A stretch of 64,000 nucleotides of DNA from an uncultured Parabacteroides sp. (GCA_934718155.1 CAKUZF010000004.1:29107-93106); one strand, 5' to 3'; numbered from the stretch's first letter, positions 1 through 8,160 are shown. Notes: generated by a model from the letters alone, not told the origin. A program made the numbers and translations.

Positions 1-1
1 G

Positions 2-1966
2 AGTTCGCTCTCAATCGCCATCGGCATGGTGGTTGACGATGCCATCGTTGTGTTGGAGAACGTCACGACCCACATTGAGAGAGGCAGCCAGCCCAAACAG
101 GCGGCCGTTCACGCCACCAACGAGGTGGCCATCTCGGTCGTTGCCTCCACACTGACAATGTTGGCCGTGTTCATGCCGCTGACCATGGTGACCGGTATGG
201 CAGGCATCCTCTTTAAGCAGTTGGGATGGATCGTCAGCATCATCATGATCGTCTCGACGGTGGGAGCCTTGAGTTTGACCCCGATGCTCTGCTCGCAGTT
301 GCTGCGTCTCAGGCCGGAGAAGGGCAAGCTCTACCTGCTCTTCTTCACCCCGATCGAGCGTGCCTTAGACAAACTGGATCATGGCTACGCCCGCTTCCTG
401 AACTGGTCGGTTCGCCATCGCAAGACCGTCATTCTCTCGGCCTTCGGCATTTTCGCGGCCAGCATGTGCTTGATTCCTGTGATCAAGACGGAATTCTTCC
501 CCACGCAGGATAACGCCCGTGTGGGCATCACGGTGGAGCTGCCCATCGGCACCCGGCAAGAGATCAGCCGCGAGCTGGCGAAGCGAATCGACCAACAGTT
601 CCGCGAGAAGTATCCCGAGATAACAGTCTGCAACTTCACTGAGGGTATTCCCGACTCCGACAACACCTATTCGCAGATGAGCGACAACGGTGCGCACATC
701 ATCAAGTTCGTTATCTGCCTGGTCAGCGTGGGCGAACGCGAACGAGGATTGACAACGATTTGCGAAATGATGCGTCAAGACTTGGCGCAGTACAGCGAGA
801 TCAAGAAGTTCTCCGTACTGGCCGGAGGCGAAGAGGGCTCGATGGGTGGCGACACCTCGGTGGATATCGAGATCTACGGCTACGACTTCGAGCAGACCGA
901 CCGAGTGGCCGCCGAGGTGGCACAGCGCATGCGCACGGTGAAGGGCTGTTCGCAGGTGAACATCAGCCGAAGCGACTACATCCCCGAGTATCAGATTGAT
1001 TTCGACAGAGAGAAACTGGCGATCCACGGGCTGAACATGACAAGCGTTTCGCTCAGCCTGCGCAACCGCATCAACGGATCGACCGCCTCAAAGTATCGCG
1101 AGGATGGCGAGGAATACGACATCAAGGTGCGTTATGCGCCCGAGTTCAGACAGTCGATCGAAGACATCGAGAATATCTTGATCTACAACAACCAAGGCCA
1201 AAGCATCCGTCTGCGCGACGTAGGCAAGGTGGTCGAGCGCATGACACCGCCCACCATCGAGCGTAAAGATCGCGAGCGCATTATCACCGTTAAGGCGATC
1301 GCCGCTCCCGACGCCGTGCTGAGCGACTTGGTGAAGGGCGCCCGCAGCGAGCTGAGCCAGATGGAGATCCCGTCGGAGATCAGCTGGCAGCTGGCAGGAT
1401 CGTACGAGGATATGCAAGACACCTTCTTCGACTTGGGCGTTTTGATGGTATTGATCATCATCCTGGTGTTCATCGTGATGGCGGCCCAATTCGAGTCGCT
1501 GGTCGACCCCTTCGTGATTATGTTCTCCATCCCGTTCGCCTTCACGGGTATTGCCATCGGACTGGCCGTGACCGGCACGCCGCTGGGCGTTATGGCCCTG
1601 ATCGGTCTGATCATGTTGATGGGTATCGTGGTGAAGAACGGTATCGTGTTGATCGACTATACCATCCTTTGCCGCGAGCGAGGCATGGGCATCATCACAG
1701 CCGTGGTCACGGCAGGCAAGTCGCGCTTGCGCCCTGTATTGATGACCACCTTGACTACCGTGCTGGGTATGATCCCGATGGCGGTAGGCACAGGCGAGGG
1801 CTCGGAGATGTGGAAGTCTATGGGTATGACCGTGGCCTGGGGATTAGGGGTTTCCACCTTGATCACCTTGGTCATCGTCCCAACCGTTTATGCCATCTTC
1901 GCGGGCAACGGCGTGAGACGCCGACGCAGAAAATGGCGCAAGCAGCTCAGCAAGGTGAACGGATAA
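2..1966 (+). CDS. RND-family efflux permease, C-terminal part (5' end outside window)
   Basis: Inner-membrane proton-driven pump subunit of a tripartite RND efflux system (AcrB/HAE1 type) that would export drugs or other amphiphiles with a periplasmic adaptor and an outer-membrane channel. About 654 residues are present of a family length near 1030-1070; the frame is open to the window edge, so the start lies outside. The window opens inside transmembrane helix 4: the motif GMVVDDAIVVLENV carries the paired aspartates of the proton relay, and the matching lysine is in GIVVKNGIVLIDY near base 1630. The Asp-Asp pair favours the HAE1 (drug) branch over metal exporters. A large periplasmic domain separates two hydrophobic clusters, as expected. 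A small PII-like gene follows by 34 bases. Substrate cannot be told from this fragment. Confidence 0.95.
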   Translation, partial: SSLSIAIGMVVDDAIVVLENVTTHIERGSQPKQAAVHATNEVAISVVASTLTMLAVFMPLTMVTGMAGILFKQLGWIVSIIMIVSTVGALSLTPMLCSQLLRLRPEKGKLYLLFFTPIERALDKLDHGYARFLNWSVRHRKTVILSAFGIFAASMCLIPVIKTEFFPTQDNARVGITVELPIGTRQEISRELAKRIDQQFREKYPEITVCNFTEGIPDSDNTYSQMSDNGAHIIKFVICLVSVGERERGLTTICEMMRQDLAQYSEIKKFSVLAGGEEGSMGGDTSVDIEIYGYDFEQTDRVAAEVAQRMRTVKGCSQVNISRSDYIPEYQIDFDREKLAIHGLNMTSVSLSLRNRINGSTASKYREDGEEYDIKVRYAPEFRQSIEDIENILIYNNQGQSIRLRDVGKVVERMTPPTIERKDRERIITVKAIAAPDAVLSDLVKGARSELSQMEIPSEISWQLAGSYEDMQDTFFDLGVLMVLIIILVFIVMAAQFESLVDPFVIMFSIPFAFTGIAIGLAVTGTPLGVMALIGLIMLMGIVVKNGIVLIDYTILCRERGMGIITAVVTAGKSRLRPVLMTTLTTVLGMIPMAVGTGEGSEMWKSMGMTVAWGLGVSTLITLVIVPTVYAIFAGNGVRRRRRKWRKQLSKVNG

Positions 1967-2000
1967 ACGAATAGGAACATTCAAAAAAAAGCATATACGT

Positions 2001-2294
2001 ATGAAAGCGATATTCATATCATTCAACCAAGCTTACTACGAGCAGATTGTCAGCATGATGGACCGCAACAACCTGCGCGGCTTCACCTACTGGAACGAGG
2101 TGCAGGGCCGAGGCAGCCGCACCGGTGAGCCGCACTATGGCAACCATGCTTGGCCTACGCTCAACTCGGCGATGCTGGTCATGGTAGACGACGAGAAGGT
2201 GGATCATTTCCTCTCGCTCCTGCACCAACTGGATCAGGCAACGGAGGCACAAGGATTGCGTGCTTTCGTTTGGAACATTGAACAAACTATTTAA
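2001..2294 (+). CDS. small PII-like protein linked to the RND pump
   Basis: A 97-residue soluble protein with no signal peptide. Its length, an opening beta strand (MKAIFISFN), a central flexible segment rich in Gly, Arg and Thr (GRGSRTGEPHYGNHAWP) and a late strand-helix-strand part resemble the PII/ferredoxin-like family of small trimeric regulators, in which the central segment is the ligand loop. Small proteins of this kind are found next to RND pumps in several phyla, so a regulatory or accessory role for the pump is plausible but inferred. It starts 34 bases after the pump stop and ends 22 bases before the flavin oxidoreductase, so the genes are probably co-transcribed. Fold assignment is by pattern only. 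Confidence 0.7.
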   Translation: MKAIFISFNQAYYEQIVSMMDRNNLRGFTYWNEVQGRGSRTGEPHYGNHAWPTLNSAMLVMVDDEKVDHFLSLLHQLDQATEAQGLRAFVWNIEQTI

Positions 2295-2316
2295 TAGAAA
2301 GGATAAAGACGAAATC

Positions 2317-3540
2317 ATGAGTAACTCCATTCTGTTTACCCCAGGTAAAATCGGCCCGCTCACATTGCGCAACCGAACAATCAGAGCGGCAGCCTACGAG
2401 GGCATGTGCCCAGGCAACGCTCCTTCAGAGCAACTGTTTAACTACCATACGGCCGTGGCGGCGGGAGGCATTGGCATGACCAACATCGCCTATGCGGCTG
2501 TCACGCAAAGTGGCCTCTCCTTCGAGCGACAGCTGTGGATGCGCCCCGAGATCATCCCGGGGCTGCGCCGCCTGACCGACGCCATCCATAAAGAGGGGGC
2601 CGCTGCCTCCATCCAGCTGGGCCACTGCGGCAACATGTCGCATAAACGCATCTGTGGATGCACGCCCGTTGGCGCCTCCAGCGGATTCAACCTCTATTCG
2701 CCTACACTCGTAAGGGGCCTGAACCCCTCAGAGCTTCCCGCCATGGCGAAAGCCTACGGATCGGCGGTCAACCTGGCCCGCGAGGCGGGCATGGATGCCG
2801 TTGAGATCCATGCGGGGCATGGCTACCTGATCAGCCAGTTCCTCTCGCCCTACACCAACCACCGCCGCGATGAGTATGGCGGCAGCCTCGACAACCGCAT
2901 GCGCTTCATGAAGATGTGTATGGCCGAGGTGATGAAAGCCGCGGGCAGCGACATGGCCGTCACCGTGAAGATGAATATGCGCGATGGCTTCAAGGGCGGC
3001 ATGGAGATCGACGAATGCTTAGAGGTGGCGCGCACCCTGCAAGACGAGTGCGGCGTGCACGCCTTGGTGCTCAGCGGCGGCTTCGTCAGCCGCGCGCCCA
3101 TGTATGTGATGCGGGGCACGATGCCGATTCGCACCCTTACCCACTACATGGACTGGGGCTACCTGCCCATCGGCGTGCGCATGGTTGGTAAATACATGAT
3201 CCCCTCCGTCCCATTCAAGGAGGCCTACTTCCTGGAGGATGCGTTGAAGTTCCGCAAGGCGTTGCGCATGCCGCTGATCTACGTGGGAGGATTGATTGCC
3301 CGCGACAAGATCGAGGAGGTGTTGAACGACGGCTTCGAGTTCGTGGCCATGGCACGCGCCTTGGTGAACGACCCCGCCTTCGTCAACCGCATGAAGAGCG
3401 ACGAGCACGCCCGCGTGGATTGCGGCCACAGCAACTACTGCGTTGCCCGCATCTACACCCGCGACATGGTTTGCCACAAGACCGTGGATGGACTTCCCGC
3501 CTGCCTGCAAAAGGAGATCAAACAATTGGAATACAAATAA
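2317..3540 (+). CDS. Old Yellow Enzyme family NADH:flavin oxidoreductase
   Basis: A 407-residue FMN-dependent TIM-barrel ene-reductase that would reduce activated C=C bonds using NAD(P)H. The N-terminus (FTPGKIGPLTLRNR) and the central HAGHGYLISQFLSP, N-RR-DEYGGS and NR-R motifs are the family signatures for FMN and substrate binding; YVGGL and MARALVNDP near the C-terminus are the phosphate-binding end of the barrel. The tail has four cysteines (DCGHSNYC, then two more), reminiscent of the Fe-S-bearing dienoyl-CoA reductase branch, but the spacing is not the standard four-cysteine motif and the second flavin/NAD domain is absent. An upstream in-frame start at 2260 would overlap the preceding gene by 35 bases; ATG 2317, where similarity begins, is preferred. 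A dehydrogenase gene follows by 9 bases, suggesting a shared pathway. Confidence 0.88.
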   Translation: MSNSILFTPGKIGPLTLRNRTIRAAAYEGMCPGNAPSEQLFNYHTAVAAGGIGMTNIAYAAVTQSGLSFERQLWMRPEIIPGLRRLTDAIHKEGAAASIQLGHCGNMSHKRICGCTPVGASSGFNLYSPTLVRGLNPSELPAMAKAYGSAVNLAREAGMDAVEIHAGHGYLISQFLSPYTNHRRDEYGGSLDNRMRFMKMCMAEVMKAAGSDMAVTVKMNMRDGFKGGMEIDECLEVARTLQDECGVHALVLSGGFVSRAPMYVMRGTMPIRTLTHYMDWGYLPIGVRMVGKYMIPSVPFKEAYFLEDALKFRKALRMPLIYVGGLIARDKIEEVLNDGFEFVAMARALVNDPAFVNRMKSDEHARVDCGHSNYCVARIYTRDMVCHKTVDGLPACLQKEIKQLEYK

Positions 3541-3549
3541 GGAGGAGCG

Positions 3550-4356
3550 ATGGAGAAACTATGGGCCTTAGTGACCGGTGCCAGTTCGGGCATCGGTCTT
3601 GCTTACGCAAAAGAGCTGGCAAGCCGGGGGTATCCACTCGTGATGGTCAGCAACGAAGAGCAAGCCATCCAGGAGAAGGGCGAATGGATCAGGCAAACCT
3701 ACGGCGTGGAGGTCATCGCCCGCTATCAAGACCTGGCCATCCCCGGAGCGGCGAAGACACTCTATGAGGCTTGCCAAGCCGAAGGCATCGTCGTAGACGT
3801 GCTGGTGAACAACGCGGGCATGTTCTTCTTCAAGGAGGTGGTCGATGAGCGAGAGGTGATGGTCGAGAAGATGCTCTACCTGCATACCACGACGCCCACG
3901 CAGCTATGCTATTATTTCGGCAAGGAGATGAAGCGCCGCGGCCATGGCTACATCCTGATCATGTCGTCGCTCTCCTGCTGGCTGCCTTACCCCGGCATCA
4001 CGCTCTACGCCTCGACGAAGCGCTACCTGAAGAGCTTCGCCCGAGGCCTGCGCACCGAGATGAAAGGCTATGGCGTGAGCGTCAGCGTGCTCTGCCCCGG
4101 GGCGGTCGCGACCAACCTCTACAACCTGCAAGACAACCTGAAGCAACTGGCCATCAACCTCGGCATCATGATGCGCCCCGAGAAGCTGGCCCGCAAAGGC
4201 ATCGACGCCCTGCTGGGGAAACGATACTGCCTGGTGCCCGGCTTGATCAACAAGATCTTCACCCCGATAGTCATGGCGTTGCCCCACGGCCTGGTCAACT
4301 TCTTGATGCGACACACCGGACTTTTGCCCTATAACCCAACAAAACAGGGCAATTAA
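3550..4356 (+). CDS. short-chain dehydrogenase/reductase (SDR)
   Basis: A 268-residue NAD(P)-dependent oxidoreductase with a Rossmann fold. TGASSGIG near the N-terminus is the dinucleotide-binding loop, NNAG near residue 95 the structural motif, and Tyr153 with Lys157 (YASTK), preceded by the serine run MSSLSC, form the catalytic set. The C-terminal part (RPEKLARKGIDALL, then a hydrophobic stretch near residues 230-250) resembles the steroid/ketoacyl-type SDRs that sit on membranes. It begins 9 bases after the OYE gene, so the pair is probably one transcript, perhaps reducing a C=C and then a C=O in one compound. The substrate cannot be predicted. Confidence 0.88.
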   Translation: MEKLWALVTGASSGIGLAYAKELASRGYPLVMVSNEEQAIQEKGEWIRQTYGVEVIARYQDLAIPGAAKTLYEACQAEGIVVDVLVNNAGMFFFKEVVDEREVMVEKMLYLHTTTPTQLCYYFGKEMKRRGHGYILIMSSLSCWLPYPGITLYASTKRYLKSFARGLRTEMKGYGVSVSVLCPGAVATNLYNLQDNLKQLAINLGIMMRPEKLARKGIDALLGKRYCLVPGLINKIFTPIVMALPHGLVNFLMRHTGLLPYNPTKQGN

Positions 4357-4365
4357 GGCGGCAAA

Positions 4366-4398
4366 GTTGCGCAGAATCAGAAAAATTGCTTACCTTTG
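4366..4398 (+). promoter_or_regulatory. Bacteroidetes promoter for rplY
   Basis: GTTG at 4366-4369 is followed after 21 bases by TAccTTTG (4391-4398), matching the -33/-7 pattern of the Bacteroidetes primary sigma factor. It leaves a leader of roughly 80 bases before the L25 start. Confidence 0.75.
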
Positions 4399-4486
4399 CA
4401 CCCGCTTTTTAGCCCGTACCGTGTGATGGGAAATTAGCAAGCGAATCAAACAAACTAATTTTGAGTAACACAAAAAAGTAAAAAAA

Positions 4487-5071
4487 ATGAAGACATTTCA
4501 ATTGGAAGGCAAAAGCAGAGAGATCATCGCACGCTCTGCTGATCAGAAAAGAGCTTTGAAGGCTATGCGTCAGAACAACGAGATCCCCGCAGTTCTCTAC
4601 GGTGGCGAGAAGGTTGTTCACTTCGCAATCACTAACGACGCTGTTCGTAAGTTGATCTATACGCCGGAGATCTTCGTAGTAGAGCTGACAATCGATGGCC
4701 AGACTCAGATGGCTATCATGAAGGAGATCCAGTTCCACCCGGTAACCGATAAGATCCTCCACATCGACTTCATGGCTGTATCTTTGGACAAGCCGGTTGA
4801 GATCGAGGTTCCTGTAGCTTTGACTGGCCACGCTGAGGGTGTTAAGGCCGGTGGTAAGCTGACGCTGCAGATGAGAAAGCTGAGAGTGAAGGCTGCTTAC
4901 GATCAGATCCCCGAGAAGCTGGTTATCAATGTTGACAACTTGGGCTTGGGCAAGACCATGCAGGTTGGCGCTTTGCACTTTGAGGGCTTAGAGATCATGA
5001 ACGCTAAGAACGCTGTCGTTTGCGCTGTTCAGTTGACTCGTGCAGCTCGTGGTGCTCAGGCTAAGGCTTAA
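4487..5071 (+). CDS. rplY: 50S ribosomal protein L25 (long CTC/TL5 form)
   Basis: Binds 5S rRNA in the large ribosomal subunit. At 194 residues this is the two-domain CTC/TL5 form: an N-terminal L25 barrel (residues about 5-95, with IPAVLYGG and LHIDFMAV) and a C-terminal beta domain (about 100-190, with VPVALTGHAEGVKAGG). Codon use is shifted towards T- and A-ending codons relative to the neighbours, as expected of a highly expressed gene. It has its own consensus promoter and is followed by a strong hairpin before pth. The rplY-pth-S4 gene order is common in Bacteroidetes, which supports the calls. Confidence 0.97.
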   Translation: MKTFQLEGKSREIIARSADQKRALKAMRQNNEIPAVLYGGEKVVHFAITNDAVRKLIYTPEIFVVELTIDGQTQMAIMKEIQFHPVTDKILHIDFMAVSLDKPVEIEVPVALTGHAEGVKAGGKLTLQMRKLRVKAAYDQIPEKLVINVDNLGLGKTMQVGALHFEGLEIMNAKNAVVCAVQLTRAARGAQAKA

Positions 5072-5103
5072 TTCTGAGAGAAAAGCAACACAAAAGTTAC
5101 AAG

Positions 5104-5143
5104 GACGGGGGAGGATATTCTTTTTGGAATGTTCTCCCCCGTC
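5104..5143 (+). terminator. hairpin after rplY (terminator or attenuator)
   Basis: GACGGGGGAG (5104-5113) pairs perfectly with CTCCCCCGTC (5134-5143); the loop contains a T run but no T tract follows the stem. It probably lowers read-through from rplY into pth rather than stopping it completely. Confidence 0.55.
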
Positions 5144-5167
5144 TGCATACTCGCAAAACCAAACAAC

Positions 5168-5725
5168 ATGAAATACTTAATTACCGGACTGGGAAACATT
5201 GGATCGGAATATTTAGGCACGCGCCATAACATCGGTTTCCGGGTGGTGAACCACTTGGTTGATGACTTGAATGGCAGCTTCAGCGACGAACGCTATGGGG
5301 CCATCGCCCGCGTTAGGGCGAAAAACGCCGAGCTGATCGTCTTGAAGCCCAACACCTTCATGAACCTGAGCGGCAACGCCGTGCGCTACTGGCTGCAAAA
5401 AGAGAACATCCCCGTAGAGAACCTGCTGGTGGTGGTCGACGACTTGGCCCTGCCGTTTGGCACCTTGCGCCTGAAACCGCAAGGAAGCGACGCCGGACAC
5501 AACGGGTTGAAGAACATCGCCCAGATGCTGAGCACGCAAAACTACGCCCGCCTGCGCTTTGGCATCGGCAACGATTTCCCTCGTGGCGGACAGATCGACT
5601 ACGTCTTGGGCAAGTTTCCGCCCGAGCAGGTGCAGCAGATGCCCGAGATATTGGATAAGGCCAAGGAGATCATCAAGAGCTTCTGCCTCGCTGGCATCCA
5701 GATCACGATGAACCAATTCAATTAA
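5168..5725 (+). CDS. pth: peptidyl-tRNA hydrolase
   Basis: Cleaves peptidyl-tRNA released from stalled ribosomes, recycling tRNA. The 185-residue protein carries the family core: GLGNIG with Asn10, TRHNIGF with the catalytic His20, KPNTFMNLSG, and DDLALPFG followed by GSDAGHNGLKNI, containing the Asp that assists catalysis. An in-frame start at 5129 would add 13 residues lying inside the upstream hairpin; ATG 5168 puts Asn10 and His20 at the same positions as in E. coli Pth and is chosen. The S4-domain gene follows by 11 bases, so the two are co-transcribed. Confidence 0.96.
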   Translation: MKYLITGLGNIGSEYLGTRHNIGFRVVNHLVDDLNGSFSDERYGAIARVRAKNAELIVLKPNTFMNLSGNAVRYWLQKENIPVENLLVVVDDLALPFGTLRLKPQGSDAGHNGLKNIAQMLSTQNYARLRFGIGNDFPRGGQIDYVLGKFPPEQVQQMPEILDKAKEIIKSFCLAGIQITMNQFN

Positions 5726-5736
5726 GCCGTAACCGT

Positions 5737-6171
5737 ATGGAGGAAGTAAGAATAGACAAATGGATGTGGGCGACCCGCATCTTTAAGACGCGCACAATCG
5801 CCGCAGAGGCTTGCAAGAAGGGACGCGTAATGGTTGGCGGCGCAACAGCCAAGCCCGCCCGCATGATCAAAGTGGGCGAGGTGATACAGGTGCGCAAGCC
5901 GCCCATCACCTTCTCGTTCAAAGTGCTGGCGCTGGCTCAAAACCGTATGGGGGCGAAATTGGTGCCCGGCTACATGGAGAACGTCACCACGCCCGATCAG
6001 TATGAGATCTTAGAGATGAACAAGATCTCGGGCTTCGTAGATCGAGCGAAAGGCCTGGGCCGCCCGACGAAGAAAGACCGACGCGAACTGGAGCAGTTCA
6101 CTGCCCCCTCGTTCGACCCGACAGCCTATGATTTCGACTTCGACGAGAGCGATTTCGACGACGAGGAATAG
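5737..6171 (+). CDS. S4-domain RNA-binding protein, Hsp15 family
   Basis: A 144-residue RNA-binding protein related to heat-shock protein Hsp15, which in E. coli rescues 50S subunits carrying nascent chains. The S4 domain fills residues 1-65 (RIDKWMWATRIFKTR, GRVMVGGATAKPA, KVGEVIQVRK); a basic linker with GRPTKKDRRELEQF follows, and the tail is acidic (about 20 residues dominated by Asp, Glu and Phe). The gene starts 11 bases after pth, a fitting partner since both act on stalled translation. It ends just before the first 22-bp repeat array. Confidence 0.9.
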   Translation: MEEVRIDKWMWATRIFKTRTIAAEACKKGRVMVGGATAKPARMIKVGEVIQVRKPPITFSFKVLALAQNRMGAKLVPGYMENVTTPDQYEILEMNKISGFVDRAKGLGRPTKKDRRELEQFTAPSFDPTAYDFDFDESDFDDEE

Positions 6172-6177
6172 GCCGTG

Positions 6178-6311
6178 AAATTTCGTTGCCCGTCGTCTTG
6201 AATTTCATTGCCCGTCGTCTTAAATTTCGTTGCCCGTCGTTTTATATTTCGTTGCCCGTCGTTTTATATTTTGATGCCCGTCGTTTTTCACAACGATGGG
6301 CAACGAATTTT
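6178..6311. repeat. 22-bp tandem repeat array 1 (GTTGCCCGTCG family)
   Basis: Five direct units, each resembling TTTCGTTGCCCGTCG plus an AT-rich tail, begin at 6181, 6203, 6225, 6247 and 6269, an exact 22-base step. A sixth unit at 6291 is inverted (CAACGATGGGCAACGAA) and pairs with the fifth to form a hairpin followed by ATTTTT, which can act as a terminator for the rightward gene. The array fills the gap between two convergent genes. Related arrays lie at 22821-22990 and 47571-47700. Confidence 0.9.
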
Positions 6312-6917
6312 TCATTCATCGACCCATAGGGAAAGCTGCTTAGGCAAGAGCGCAAACGAACGGCGGTGATAGGGCGTAACGCCCAGCTGGCGGATCGCCT
6401 CGCGATGCGCCTTGGTTGGATAGCCCTTGTTCTCCAGCCAGTGATAACCAGGGTATTGCGCAGCCAATTCGTTCATATAATCATCGCGATAAGTCTTGGC
6501 CAAGACAGAAGCCGCAGCGATGCTGAGGTATTTACCATCGCCTTTCACCACCGTCGTATGGGGGATGCCCGCATAGGGATTGAAGCGATTGCCATCTATC
6601 AAAAGATGCTGCGGGCGGATCTTCAGCTGATCGACGGCCCGATGCATCGCCAAGAAAGAGGCGTTGAGGATGTTTATCCGATCGATCTCCTCGGGAGTAA
6701 CAATGCCCACAGCCCAAGCCAAGGCCTCCCGCTCGATCAGAGGGCGCAGGGCATAGCGGCGCTTCTCGCTCAACTGCTTGCTGTCGTTGAGCTGCTCATT
6801 GCTGAAATCGGGCGGCAAGATGACGGCCGCCGCAAAGACGGCTCCCGCCAGGCAGCCACGGCCCGCCTCGTCGCAACCGGCCTCCAGGCGGCCCGCCTCC
6901 ATAAAAGGTAATAACAT
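6312..6917 (-). CDS. rnhB: ribonuclease HII
   Basis: Removes the RNA strand of RNA-DNA hybrids and single ribonucleotides misincorporated in DNA. The 201-residue protein has the family signature at residues 12-22 (AGCDEAGRGCLAG, with the first catalytic Asp-Glu pair), DSKQLSEKRR, LIDGN with the third acidic residue, and SIAAASVLAKTYRD with the fourth. Length matches the family. It lies 12 bases downstream of the HAD phosphatase gene and is probably co-transcribed with it. A second in-frame ATG five codons in is possible; the longer form is given. Confidence 0.96.
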   Translation of the reverse strand: MLLPFMEAGRLEAGCDEAGRGCLAGAVFAAAVILPPDFSNEQLNDSKQLSEKRRYALRPLIEREALAWAVGIVTPEEIDRINILNASFLAMHRAVDQLKIRPQHLLIDGNRFNPYAGIPHTTVVKGDGKYLSIAAASVLAKTYRDDYMNELAAQYPGYHWLENKGYPTKAHREAIRQLGVTPYHRRSFALLPKQLSLWVDE

Positions 6918-6929
6918 AAGCCCCAGTAT

Positions 6930-7589
6930 TTATCGTTGATTCCGCACAAACGCCAAGATCTCGGCGGCCTCGCTGGCCAACAAGGCGGGATGATAGCTGG
7001 CCAATTCCTCGGCCGGACGGAAGCCCCATGTCACACCACAGGCATCCACTCCCCCGTTTTGCGCCGTCTGCATGTCGACATTCGAGTCGCCCACATACAA
7101 TACATCCGCTTTTTCCACTCCGGCTACAGCCACGATCTCATCCACGATGCCCGGATCCGGCTTCGTAGGGATGCCCTCGCGCTGCCCCAACACCTTCGTG
7201 AAGCGGATGCCGGGAAAGAAATGAGCCACCAGCTCCTCGGTGGCCGCCTGATACTTGTTGGAAGCGACGGCCAGCTGCACGCCCGCCTCCTGCAAAGAGG
7301 CCAATAGTTCGGCCATGCCCGGATAGGGGCGGCTATGATCGGCGTTGTGCGCATTATAATAAGGTATAAAGAGCGCACGGATGCGCTCGATGTGCTCGGC
7401 GGAGCGAGCCTCCTCGGGCAAAGCCCTCTCAAACAGCTTCATGATGCCATTGCCAACAAAAAAACGATAGGCGCTCACCTCGTGGGTGGGAAAACCACAT
7501 GCCTGCAAGGCGTAATTGGTGCTGGCCGCCAAATCGGCGATCGTGTCGAGCAGCGTGCCGTCCAAATCAAAAATAACTAACTTTTTCAT
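6930..7589 (-). CDS. HAD-family phosphatase, phosphoglycolate phosphatase type
   Basis: A 219-residue HAD hydrolase. FDLDGTLLDT at residues 8-17 holds the nucleophile Asp and acid/base Asp; AVASNK supplies the motif II Ser, and a Lys (near TKPDPG) with YVGDSNVDMQTAQ give motifs III and IV. A four-helix cap sits between motifs I and II, as in Gph, which detoxifies 2-phosphoglycolate formed during DNA repair. The precise substrate is not certain; pyrophosphatase PpaX and beta-phosphoglucomutase are relatives. It is first in a two-gene unit with rnhB. A weak TAatTTCG box lies at 7606-7613 on this strand. Confidence 0.88.
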   Translation of the reverse strand: MKKLVIFDLDGTLLDTIADLAASTNYALQACGFPTHEVSAYRFFVGNGIMKLFERALPEEARSAEHIERIRALFIPYYNAHNADHSRPYPGMAELLASLQEAGVQLAVASNKYQAATEELVAHFFPGIRFTKVLGQREGIPTKPDPGIVDEIVAVAGVEKADVLYVGDSNVDMQTAQNGGVDACGVTWGFRPAEELASYHPALLASEAAEILAFVRNQR

Positions 7590-7708
7590 TTCCGTTTTTT
7601 ACCCGCGAAATTAGCGTAAAGCGATCGAAAAAAGTCATGGAAAAGAAATAAATCAGTCTTTGTGGTGAATTTATAGCTAAAAGTGTGTGTCAATTGGAAA
7701 CTAATTCG

Positions 7709-7716
7709 TATCTTTC
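7709..7716 (+). promoter_or_regulatory. possible -7 element for the small protein at 7773
   Basis: TAtcTTTC followed by GC, one mismatch from TAnnTTTG, about 55 bases before the start codon. No good -33 box is visible at the expected distance. Confidence 0.4.
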
Positions 7717-7772
7717 GCACAGGATTTAGATCCTAAAGGTAATATATGTAAAACCTCAAAAATTGGTATATC

Positions 7773-8012
7773 ATGGGAAATAGTAGACTGATTCATGCAA
7801 ATGAATTACATTTGATCAGCCCTGAAGAGCTGAAGAAGGCAACAGTTAAGATGGTAGACACTCTGCACATCGCTGCTGGATCGACAGAAGGTTTCAACAT
7901 CTACGAGGTTGTTAAGGCCTATTTCACCGATTTGGAGAAACGTCAGGCAATCAACGAAATGTTAGGCATAGAAACTCCCGAGGCTACGGCTACAGAGGAG
8001 AGCTTCTCCTAA
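7773..8012 (+). CDS. conserved small protein of unknown function
   Basis: A 79-residue protein, soluble and without signal peptide. It begins with a short polar segment, then two predicted amphipathic helices (PEELKKATVKMVDTLHIAA and YEVVKAYFTDLEKRQAINEM), and ends in an acidic, Thr-rich tail. I do not recognise a named domain. Support for a real gene: a promoter-like box upstream, a start just after an AT-rich leader, codon use with many A/T-ending codons like the well-expressed ribosomal genes here, and a strong terminator 32 bases after the stop. It is a single-gene transcript between a HAD phosphatase and rpsA. Confidence 0.8.
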   Translation: MGNSRLIHANELHLISPEELKKATVKMVDTLHIAAGSTEGFNIYEVVKAYFTDLEKRQAINEMLGIETPEATATEESFS

Positions 8013-8043
8013 CTAACAAATTAGAGAGGTATTATTTAAAAGG

Positions 8044-8077
8044 AGGTGTATCGTCATAACGCGATGCACCTTTTTTT
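8044..8077 (+). terminator. intrinsic terminator of the small-protein gene
   Basis: AGGTGTATCG (8044-8053) pairs with CGATGCACCT (8062-8071) with one G-T pair, followed by seven Ts (8071-8077). Confidence 0.85.
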
Positions 8078-8079
8078 AT

Positions 8080-8160
8080 CGCATAAAGCGCGGCTTTGGC
8101 TCGCCCCACGAAACAGGGCCAAAGCTGTCGAAGCCATAGGCTGCAGGGCTGGCTTATGCG
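8080..8160. other. nested inverted repeats between two terminators
   Basis: Outer arms CGCATAAAGC (8080-8089) and GCTTATGCG (8152-8160) enclose an inner stem GCTTTGGC (8093-8100) with GCCAAAGC (8118-8125), and AAGCC (8131) can pair with GGCTT (8151) as an alternative. There is no ORF. It could be a second terminator or a small structured RNA. Confidence 0.45.

Noticed and set aside
6178..6311. CRISPR array
   Set aside because: Units follow each other without unique spacers, repeat length is 22, and no cas genes are present.
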